A DNA stretch of 64,000 bases from Heliopora coerulea (taxonomy: Eukaryota > Cnidaria > Anthozoa > Scleralcyonacea > Helioporidae), in NCBI GenBank assembly GCA_030142905.1, contig JASJOG010000076.1, forward strand, positions 62,001 through 126,000, in the 5' to 3' direction. The first letter of the stretch is position 1; each line of letters starts with the position of its first letter. The notes under the pieces are model-generated. The model saw nothing but the letters and a program-made list of their open reading frames with translations, had not been told where the DNA came from and searched no databases. Made by a program: the position numbers and the translations under genes. Shown here one piece after another: positions 1 through 9,964 of this stretch.

Positions 1-115
1 CACCTTAGCTCACCATCTGAGTCTTGGTAGCTCAATGGTTAGAGCGTCTCACCGGTCATCAGAAGGTTGCGGGGTCGATCCCCCGTCTGGGGCTCAGAAA
101 TCGTTTTCTGAGTAT
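1..115 (+). repeat. tRNA-derived SINE, family A, copy 1
   Basis: The block has a tRNA-like head with a perfect A box (TAGCTCAATGG, about 30-40) and a B box-like GGTCGATCC (about 72-80), followed by a conserved extension ending TCTGAG. A second copy lies at 37564-37680 and starts with the same CACCTTAGCTCACC leader, so this is a dispersed repeat and not a functional tRNA gene. The leader and the extension past the tRNA unit support a SINE with an internal RNA polymerase III promoter. The 3' body probably runs on past 115, because similar sequence is seen at 19355-19430. Confidence 0.75.
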
Positions 116-1398
116 AGGGCTTGACGATCATTCATCTACCTTATAATATATCCAAGCTCTCACGTTTCTAAAATATGAAATAAACTTGGGAAAACACCAA
201 AATGTACTTCGATCAAAAATAGACCAACGTGGATGCAATGTGAAAGAGCGTTATAATTAGACTTGGAGTAATCCTGACTGAAATACAAAACCGTCGAAAT
301 GAAACTGAGAGGAAGCCGACGTGCTTTATTTTTGACGTGCTTTCTACTGCGTGACGGATTCATTTACGCAACACTGGACTCAAAACCTGATCGTTCCCAC
401 TAAAATGACATGACCCATCACATCTCCAGCAACTTTGCCGGCAATGTTGTGGTGGCTTTTACGCACTCATTGGAGTGCAAATAAATGACGACTCTTACGA
501 GGAGTTACAAGGACACTTTATCGTACTATTTCTGACCGCATTACAACCGCAGTAGGTTAACCTTTCGAGATGCATATCAACCGCCTAATAACATCCGTTA
601 TCCTGGAGGTTTCGGCGAATTTTCTAACACTTTTTCCAGCATTCTTCCATTAATAAAGATACCTAAGTTTTTCGGAATCTGTAAGTAAAATTTGGGATCT
701 AATTTCCCAAATTTCTAATACCAGATGCCATTTTACTGGTAAAGAAACCTGTGAGACCTCGCCTGTGAAGCACTTTAAATGCAGCCAAAATATCCGGAGA
801 CAGTTTTTGCTGGTTACTCGTTTTTTAAACTGGTTTTGCACCTCGAGTCGTCTTAGTGAGTAAAGAATAGTAATGGTTGTTAGCCAGATTTAATGTAGTA
901 TTTAATAATTTAAATATCCAAAATAGTAGCCAAAGAATTCTATAAAATTTCTAGAACACTTGAAAATCCACCTTCGCTCTCACAAGGCAGAGTAGCTCTG
1001 CTAATATTTCCCAGGAACTAATAGGGCTGAAAACTTTGATTTTATTAATTAATAATAGCACTAGCCGCTAGTTTTAAAGAACTAACTCGGTTCTTTGTTC
1101 TTGATTTATGGTGTTTTCACCTATAAAAAGTTTTACCAGTTTTGTGCCCGTAATGAGCGAAACCATACTGAACTAATTCCAAAAGCGCGTCAGTTTCTCC
1201 TCATAAGTGCGTTCATGACAACTGCTTTCCTCCTACGTGCATCAAATTTTCGATAATTGAACAAAAGCTACAAAATCCAATTCGCTCGAGACAAGAACTT
1301 TTATAAAATTCGACTTCTTCCTCCAACGTTTCGTCACTCTTTAACATTACGTCCGTCTTTTATTCTACTTGAATTTACAAGAAAACACCTGCTGAGTT
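116..1398. other. No gene seen; 3' flank of ORC5
   Basis: No open frame with recognisable protein character was found on either strand. The first part probably holds the 3' body of the SINE that begins the window. The remainder is AT-rich and is expected to contain the ORC5 3' untranslated region next to 1399. Confidence 0.5.
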
Positions 1399-4300
1399 TT
1401 AAGTAAAATCATACAGATATTGTCCAAGGTCGAATTCAAGTTGTCTTGCTATTGCTTTGATGAAGTCTAAAGACACCAAGCACTTGTACTTCGGAGAGTC
1501 TATTTGATCGGCCGCTGTAATTTGGGAGATGAAACGCAGCGTGACGAGTGAGGAAAGCTGTGACAAAATACTAGCCGAGGCAGGCACTTTCTCGTCCACA
1601 ATGCTGTAGAAAATGGCCATTAGACGGTCAAGTAAAAACTGGTGAGGACCTAAAGGATGGAGTGAACAAATTATTATAAAGAACAGCAACAGGGATAGCA
1701 GGAAGGCTTGAGGGAGTCCAGCAGTAAGGCTGTCAGGAAGGCTAGTAACAAGGATAGACGGAAGGTCGGAAGGAACGCTTGAAGGAAGTCTTGAAGGAGG
1801 ACTAAAAGGAAAGCTAAAAGGAAAGTTATAAGGAAAGCTAAAAGGAAAGCTAAAAGGAAAGCTAAAAGGAAAGCTAATAGGAAAGCTAATAGGAAAGCTA
1901 ATAGGAAAGCTAATAGGAAAGCTAATAGGAAAGCTAAATGGAAAGCTAAAAGGAAAGCTAAAAGGAAAGCTAAAAGGAAAGCTGAAAGGAAGGCTGAAAG
2001 GAAGGCTGAAAGGAAGGCTGAAAGGAAGGCTGAAAGGAAGGCTGAAAGGAAGGCTGAAAGGAAGGCTGAAAGGAAGGCTGAAAGGAAGGCTGAAAGGAAG
2101 GCTGAAAGAAAGGCTGAAAGAAAGGCTGAAAGGAAGGCTGAAAGGAAGGCTGAAAGGAAGGCTGAAAGAAAGGCTGAAAGAAAGGTTGAAAGAAAGGCTG
2201 AAAGAAAGGTTGAAAGGAAGGTTGAAAGGAAGGCTGAAAGGAAGGCTGAAAGGAAGGCTGAAAGGAAGGCTGAAAGGAAGGCTAAAGGTTAAAAGGAAGG
2301 CTGAAAGGAAGGCTAAAGGTTAAAAGGAAGGCTGAAAGGAAAGCTAAAGGTTAAAAGGAAGGCTAGCAAGAATGCTAAATGCTGAAATGAAAGCTAAAAG
2401 GAATACAAGAAGGAAGGCTAAAAAAGAAGCTGAATGGAAAGGTGGATGGAAGACTCCGATGAAGGATGGATGAGGGCAAGTAGGTTGGCAGAAATGAAGG
2501 AGGCAGGAGAACAGAGGTGAGGGAGAGAAGGAGAGAGGGAATAAGGGAAGGAAGGAATAAGGGAAGGAAGGAATGAAGGAAGGTAGGATGGAAGGGAGGA
2601 AGGAAGGTAGGATGGAAGGGAGGGAGGAAGGAAGGTAGGATGGAAGGGAGGAAGGAAGGAAAGAAGGAAGGAAAGAAGGAAGGAACGAAGGAAGGAAAGA
2701 AGGAAGGAACGAAGGAAGGAAAGAAGGAAAGAAGGAAGTAATGAAGGAAGGAAGGAAGGAAGGAAGGAAGGAAGGAAGGAAGGAAGGAAGGAAGGAATGA
2801 AGGAAGGAAAGAAGGAAGGAAGGAAAGAAGGAAGGAAGGAAAGAAGGAAGGAAGGAAGGAAGGAAAGAAGGAAGGAAGGAAGGAAGGAAGGTAGGATGGA
2901 AGGAAGGAAAGAAGGAAGGAAAGAAGGAAGGAAGGAAAGAAGGAAGGAAGGAAGGAAGGAAGGAAGGAAGGAAGGAAGGAAGGAAGGAAGGATGGAAGGA
3001 AGGTAGGATGGAAGGAAGGAAGGAAGAAAAGAAGGAAGGAATGAAGGAAGAAATGAAGGAAGGAAAGAAGGAAGGAAGGAAGGAAGGAAGGAAAGAAGGA
3101 AGGAAAGAAGGAAGGAAGGAAAGAAGAAAGGAAGGAAGGAAGGAAGGAAAGGAGGAAGAAAGGAGGACTAAAACATTCCTCCATACCAGCAATAACAGCA
3201 GCAAATTGTAACAATACAATACCTTTTAAATGGCTCTCTCTTTTTGTATTTCCTTTAGCTGCAACTTTACTGCGCTTTGACATTTTCTTCTGGGTTGTTT
3301 TACAAAAGAACTGTCTGTCTGTTTTGGCAGGGTTATGAGATGCAAGGTAGGCCGCAATTAACAAGTACTTGGAATAAAATGGAAGCTCCACAGTTGAGTA
3401 ACTTGACAGACCTTAAAGAAACAGTGATGCATCACTTTACAATGACGTTTTATAGCAGGACATGGCTCAAATGGATCAAGTGAAACTAAGAAAATTTCAG
3501 TAACATTTTGAAGATGTAAAGATAGTTTTAGTAAAATATAAAACATAACTCAAACTTTAATAAAAATAAAATGTAACTCAATAATGTCTTTATTACATGT
3601 GCTGACATCTCACTATTGTGATTAATACTGCCCTTAATACCAATATAAAAAGATTAGCCAGGGGTGCAACTAGATGGGGGGTTGAGGGGGTGCAACCCTG
3701 GACTTTTTGTGGGAGGTGTTTTGTTTGCCCTGTTAGCAGCAGTTATTTGCCTTCATTTCCAAAGTCAAATACTGTAGATCTACTGCATTCAAAATGATCA
3801 AAATCACCCTGACAATGTCTTCATTCTACCCTCCAACCCTGGATTTCTAAGTTTTTGGTCATTCCAATGTCATCATGTTTTCTTGTGCCAGATACATCAA
3901 AATATAAGCCAATGACAGTATGCACAAACTTCCTATGTTTCCTACAAGAGCAAATCTGAAAATCAGACTTTAATCTCACTACCTCTTAACCCATGACTGC
4001 CTTCTTGCATCTGTTCCCATTGACTGCTGGATACTTCATGTAGATACACTGTGTTCAATGCCTTTCTCAAAATGGGTTCGATATTTCGCCATAGTTTCTT
4101 CACATCACCATATCCTGCCTCTCCACTAACAATGGGCTCACAGTATTTTGGAAAATTTAGCTTTGCCTGTGTGATGGGAAAAAGGGATACAAACAGGTTA
4201 CATTGAAGTGTTAACCTAGTACATCGCTCACAGTGTACATTCTTAGATTTAGGAAAATAATACAAAAAAAAAACAAAAAAAAAACATGCAAAGAGATGGC

Positions 4301-6508
4301 ATGGTGCAAACATAAACTAGACAATTTCCACATCAACTTCATTGTAATTTTGGTTTGCTGTGATGGTCAATCAGAATATTTTATTACCCATAAAAATACC
4401 AGTTTGCAGCAAATGGTTTAATCCAAAATGATGTACTCGGTAATTTCTCAAGAAATAGAACATTATTCCCAATTGTGATCAGGGAAGCACCTGTACCATT
4501 GGGGAAATGTAGGGTTGTGATGACCTCCACTTTCCAGTAAATTGCCCAGTAAAATGGAGGATCAGGAGGGGCATCATATTAACTTTAATGCTGGACCTGT
4601 CCTGATTGCCTTTTAAACTACTAAGCCCAGTTATGCTTGATAGCAATCCTTATTAGCATTCCTAGTATTCCCAACCCCCAACCCAAACCCTAATTCTAAC
4701 TCTAAATCTATCCCTACTTAACTAGAAATACTTCCCTGATTAACTTGAAACCCATTCCTACCTAACTCTAAACCTATCCCTCTCCAACTCTAAGCCTATA
4801 TCTCTATTAGTTTTATATCCCTCTGTTTGGTACAACTGGCTCATAAGCATTTGATACAGCATCCCATTCCTAACAAATAATTTATAACTAGCTATCATCA
4901 GCAATGACTTTTTTAAACTTACCAAATGCATCAGTTCTTTCAGGTCTCTACAAATGTTATAAAAAACACTAAGGAGAAGTTGACAGAAGCCATGGTAGAA
5001 TTCTCTTGGGTGTTCCAGTGAGGCAGCTAATGTCATGATCTCTAAGAGTTCAGTCTTTGAATAATCTGGAAAGTGCAAGAGGAATGGCTCTCGGACTCCT
5101 GTCCCTTGTCTGAACTTTTCAAAAATAATTTCACTGAGGAAAATAACACAGAGGTTGCAGGATGTTAGTTCACTCAATCTTGAAAATGCTGGCAGGATAT
5201 TCGCCTCCATGTCTCGTAGTCTTTCACACTTATCTATCACAATGTAAACAGTTTCACCACCCAGGCTTCCTTCCATTAACAAACTTCTTAGCATTCGAAT
5301 GAAGTCATTCATGTTGTCACACCTAACATTGGTGGTGTTCTCTAGATCAGAGCTTGTGGTTCTTAGCTGGTTTAATATGCGTTCATATAACAGCCTTCCA
5401 GTACAGCACTCTACACAGTTTAGAAAAATATTGGGTAACTAGACAAAAGAATTGAGATTGGAAAAAGTTGTTAACCAGCAGCCATAGCAAAATATACAAA
5501 CTGACCTTCCTAGCTTAGATTGTTTTTCCCTTGGCATCAGTGCTACCAGAAGTGAGCCTTACACCTCTTCCAGCATTTGTTTAGTATATCAAATACTAAT
5601 GTGTCTTTTATTTACAAAATATACAAATACCAAAATGTTTTTCCCTATGATACACAATACCAATATTTGGCATCCTTAGCACTAATGCTACCAGTAACTG
5701 GCATAGAAAAGGCCTTAGCTGAAGAAAAAAGTTCAGTCATATAATTTACCAGGGTTGTTTTTCCCCAAGCAAGATTCATCATGGCATGTGCCTGGGGATG
5801 TTAACCCCTTATGCTAGCTCCCTTAGTAGCATGGGATAACAAGTCTACTGTATATTTAGATTGGGTTGTTATACCTATGTGCATCTTCTCTGACTTATGC
5901 TTCTATAACCTCTATGAATTATTTTGGGGCAATTATATCCATTAGATTTGTCCTTATCTACTATGGGTCCTTTTTTCTAAAGTTGTCTCATGATGTAATA
6001 CCATGGCATATTTATAAATGGGGTGTGGTCACACTGAAATGTTAGTTTTGTTCCATCATCCAAGGGTACCGGGTGGAACACCAGGCCTGTCCCACGTAAT
6101 CCTCTCACGTTCACCTTTGCAACTGGCCATGCAACCCTTCAAAAAATGTTTCAGCAGTCATGTACCGTATTCCTCTCCTGATTCGTTCATAGCAACCCGA
6201 CTCGTCAAAGTACAATTATAATGAAATAATTGTACCCACTTGGCTAGTATGTGAACGATAATTGTTGTAACTCAGTCAACATTTTAAGGATTTTTCTACC
6301 CCACCACGCCACTCCATCTTACTTGAAGCTTTTCAAATATCGTTTCCAACACGAAGTTCTTCCCCGTAGCTGTGTGTCCATAGATGAAAATACTTGGACA
6401 TGAACAAGAATGTCTCTCACCGAACAAGTTGAGCAGCAACAGAACTTGTTTCTGTCTAAAGGGAACTGTGTCCATTATTTCACGCAGGTCTGCTTCACAA
6501 ACATCCAT
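1399..6508 (-). CDS. ORC5: Origin recognition complex subunit 5
   Basis: Five exons join in phase: 6323-6508, 4923-5438, 3983-4166, 3223-3411 and 1399-1649, giving 441 aa, close to the roughly 435 aa usual for ORC5. Exon 1 holds the AAA+ P-loop (GHTATGKN, residues 44-51) and exon 2 a Walker B-like segment ([13 protein letters not shown], near 126-139). Exons 3 and 4 carry the LNFPKYCEP and [17 protein letters not shown] blocks typical of the family, and exon 5 ends in the conserved SLDFIKAIA helix region. ORC5 is a subunit of the nuclear complex that marks replication origins and loads MCM helicase. Odd points: the P-loop ends GKN where GKT or GKS is usual, and intron 4 is a long purine/pyrimidine satellite. 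It is divergent from EPHX1. The start is the first ATG, in the normal family context. All junctions are GT-AG. Confidence 0.93.
1690..2400. repeat. 12-bp minisatellite in ORC5 intron 4
   Basis: Tandem 12-bp units fall in homogeneous blocks: GGAAAGCTAAAA, then GGAAAGCTAATA, then GGAAAGCTAAAA again, then about two dozen units of GGAAGGCTGAAA, with a few GAAAGGCTGAAA and GGTTAAAA variants. The block structure suggests local amplification of single variants. On the ORC5 sense strand the main unit reads TTTCAGCCTTCC, a pyrimidine run ending in CAG. Confidence 0.9.
2440..3165. repeat. (GGAA)n polypurine microsatellite in ORC5 intron 4
   Basis: About 700 bp of GGAA units is broken by GGAT, GAAA and GAAC variants. 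Almost every base of the plus strand is a purine. It follows the 12-bp satellite, so one intron has about 1.4 kb of strand-asymmetric DNA. Open frames read through it as Ser-Phe-Leu-Pro or Lys-Glu-Gly-Arg repeats, but these are artefacts of periodicity. Confidence 0.95.
4676..4800. repeat. Degenerate telomere-like tract
   Basis: Scattered CCCTAA-like and close variants (ACCCTAATTC, TAACTCTAAA, CCTAACTCTAAACC) run for about 120 bp in ORC5 intron 2. The repeats are too degenerate for a recent telomeric insertion. A shorter TTAGGGTTAGG patch occurs near 18845 in the RhoGAP gene. Confidence 0.4.
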
Positions 6509-7249
6509 TTGAAGAACACATAAAACCTCACAAAATCAGAAACGCACTCCACTCAGATTCGATTTTCCCCACGGGTGGCTGTCAAGCAAGCGCAGTGGGT
6601 TCTTTCGCATACCTCACAAGAACAATTAGATTTCGGCAATGCACGTAGAGGAAAAATAACAAGACAAGAAGATAAGTAGAAAGGATAAGAAAAAGAAGTA
6701 ATGATAATCAGTGCAAAATGGGAAAAAAAAGCCATGAGAAATAGCAAAGGCTAATGGAATAGTCATCGAATTTGCAGTTTGATATTTTCGACAGTAGCCA
6801 TGAAAAAGTCGTGACTCAACAGCTTTTCCTTCCAGGGACCAACGTTACAGTGGACCCTAATGACACTTTTTTTCCGAATGTATGATCAGTTAAACCTGAT
6901 GTTTGTTTAAGCTTAACAATATTCAATTACACGTAAAGCAAATTTGTTTTAGTTGGTTATTTGACTTGAGACTTCATTGAGTAAAATCCTTTCTGAATTC
7001 TGACGTACTCTATCACAAGAAATTTCACCTTTCCGAAACAATATATTCAGAAACTGGACTTCAAAATTTTCGCAAGGCGTACTTCTTCACCTTAAACCCT
7101 CCGGCCGGCCTTACCCCCAGGGACAGGGCCATAGATACAGGACAAAGTCCAGACCGTAAGTGGGCTGGCACGCGCAGTGCGAATCATTGGTCTGTGCAGG
7201 TCAGATCCATTTGCTGCTAATCGTTCGTGTTTTCAAAACGAAAAGTATA
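6509..7249. promoter_or_regulatory. Shared divergent promoter region ORC5 / EPHX1
   Basis: The 741 bp between the start codons of two head-to-head genes must hold both 5' untranslated regions and at least the core promoters. A GC-rich patch lies near 7098-7130, close to EPHX1. I see no clear TATA box. Promoter function is inferred from gene orientation only. Confidence 0.55.
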
Positions 7250-9931
7250 ATGAGGGCGTTGTCTGTAATTATTTCAAGCATTTTTGTTTTAATTGTAGCC
7301 GTTATTTTGGGCTTTCGTTTACTGAACAGCTGGATCGAATTTCCCCAGGTAGAAGAACAGTGGTGGGGTGCTAGCAAGCTGCAGTCCGCAGAGACAAGCA
7401 AAGAAAAGGAGGTGGTTGTGATTGAAGAAATGACGCGAATTCATTTCCCAGAGGAAGAAATTGAAGAACTGAGAAATAGGTTAAAGCAGACAAGATTTTT
7501 CCAATCCCTGGAAGGTACGCACTGGGAATATGGAACAAACATCGAAGATATTAAAAAACTAGTGAAATACTGGAAAGAGGAATTCGACTGGCGTAAGCAA
7601 GAAGAATTACTGAACACCTTCAAGCATTTCACAGCCACGATCAATGGCATCAAGGTTCATTACCTACACGCCAAACCTGAAATAAAAGCCGAAAAGGTCA
7701 TACCTATTGTGTTAATTCACGGCTGGCCCGGATCGTTCTTCGAATTTTACAAAATCATTCCACTTCTTACTTCTCAGAATTCTGAAAACAGTTTTACGTT
7801 TGAGGTCATCTGCCCCTCTCTGCCTGGGTATATTTTTTCAGAAGCGCCACACAAACCAGGGCTGCACCCACTTCAGATGGCAAAGATATTTATCAAATTA
7901 ATGGCCAGGCTTGGTCACAAATCATATTATGTTCAAGGTGGTGATTGGGGGTCACTGATTGCAAGATCTATGGGAGTGATGGATTCAAGGTTAGTCAATT
8001 CCCACCAAATCTTGAGCCAAAGGTTCTGATTGTATAGGTTGGTTGAAATCATTTTGTTTACAGCAACCATGTTATAGGTGACATGCAACAGCAGCTGATA
8101 TTAGATTATTTGTCAAAGTACTGCCAACATGGGTGCCATCGCATCATATACAACCCACCTACTTGGATAAGTTGTCCATCCCTGGCATAAGCTGCCCACC
8201 TAGGTCTAGCAAACTTTCCATTCTTTTTTTAGTAAATCACAGCAAAGCATTTAACTGGTAAACTATAACATTGTCTCATGGGCTATATGAAGTTTCTAAC
8301 AAGCATTACTCAGTTTGCCAGGCATTGTGACCCTGAGAAGTCAAAACTACTTTTTACCATATACACGGTTAGGCTTTTCTACCAGGGATAATGGAATATC
8401 AAGTATCATTAATCTGACCCTTTAAATGACCTGACTGGTCTGGTAAAACTTGGCCCAAGGAGGTAACAGTCACTAATAAAAGCCCTGGCCTGCCCAACTG
8501 ATTGAGTAACATAATTTTGGACCACTATCAAATCAGACATTTGGATAATTAAATGTCTCTCATCAAATCTCCACTAAATATTGTCCCCCAAATTCAGGTG
8601 GCAAGGAGGGCCCCCACAAGAGATGTCCCAGTCATGTTGCCGAGGTGACCCAATTTTATAATGGTATCCGGGGCCAATTCTCAATACAAATGCTCAGTGA
8701 AAGTTCATCTGGAGATGACTCTCCAGACCATCCCCAAGAACATTTTGAGAATCTGACAAGTGACACAGCTGTCTGAAGTAAATAAGACTGAAAACTAAGA
8801 GACCATACCAAATGGTGCTCAGATAACAATGGCTAGCATCACAACTAGGTAATAATCTAAATGCTTATCCTGATGACATAATTTTCCCCATCCATTTTAT
8901 CCTTGGTTGGAAAGCTGAATGGATAGTTTATTTTGAGTTCATATTGGTATTCCTCTACTTCATACAATATATGTTTTCTGGATATTTGTAATCTATAAAA
9001 TTTACCACTTGTACTAGTCTATAACAGAAAGGGTTAAAACAATCAATTGTAGATTGTTCTCAGGGGCTGAATGAGTGAGAAATTATAGTCCAGTTTCAAC
9101 AGTCTGGCTGGAACATAGATACCTTGGCTGAAGCCTCATCATGATTGTAAAATTTAATTTACATTTAATTGTATTGAAAGTCACCAGTGAATCCTGCTCA
9201 TCTTCATGTGGGCATCAGGCAGACAGAACAATCCAAAAATTTTGGATCCACTGAAGATTGAAATTTCAAAATATTTTCAGACCATATTTGAACTACACAC
9301 ATATCAATTTTTCACACTTGTCATTGAACTGACCTAAATTAATCCACTCTCTTTTTCACCCACTGCTTAAAATTTTTGACATAATTTCAATCCTCCACAC
9401 TTTTCAACCCCTTGCTCATTTGGCAGACAACAATAGAAGCCATTTGGAAACATACATGATTGTTGCTATAGCAAGCTGCAGATTGCATTTCCCTGTAATA
9501 TTTTTCATGCCAAAAGTGTATTATACTTATCACAATATCTTTTATTCTCCTCAAAAATATTTTAATGTTTATGTGGTAAAACTTTCATTCTTTCACTTTT
9601 CAAGAAACTGTATGGCAATGACTTGCATTTTCTTTCTAACAGCCATGTTAAAGGAGTTCACCTCAACTCAGTGTTATCCTCACCTCCATATGGACCATTT
9701 TCTCTACTATCTGCATATCTCTTTCCTTCATGGAGCTTAGGCTCAGTTCGGGAACAGCAAAAAGTTCTTCCCCTGAAGGACAGTGTTTTCAAATTACTTC
9801 GGGAATCTGGCTATTTTCACCTACAGGGTAAGCTGCCACGTTAAGGCACCAGAGCTGCTTATTTAACTCAAGTTCATCCTTTGCTGTCCATTAATAAAGT
9901 TAGAAGTTTGTGTTTGTAAAATTCATGCATT

Positions 9932-9964
<33 letters not shown>

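Noticed and set aside
1..115. Functional tRNA gene
   Set aside because: A second copy shares non-tRNA leader and body, the stem pairing at the ends is poor, and decayed copies exist, so it is a SINE.
2344..3219. Long Ser-Phe-Leu-Pro and Lys-Glu-Gly-Arg open frames on both strands
   Set aside because: They are translations of the 12-bp and GGAA satellites in an ORC5 intron. No codon constraint and no start context; only the segment 3223-3411 in one of these frames is a true exon.
9420..9740. 106-codon open frame before EPHX1 exon 2
   Set aside because: It runs through an intron and reads the exon in the wrong frame; the exon frame joined to exon 1 gives the conserved HVKGVHLN block.
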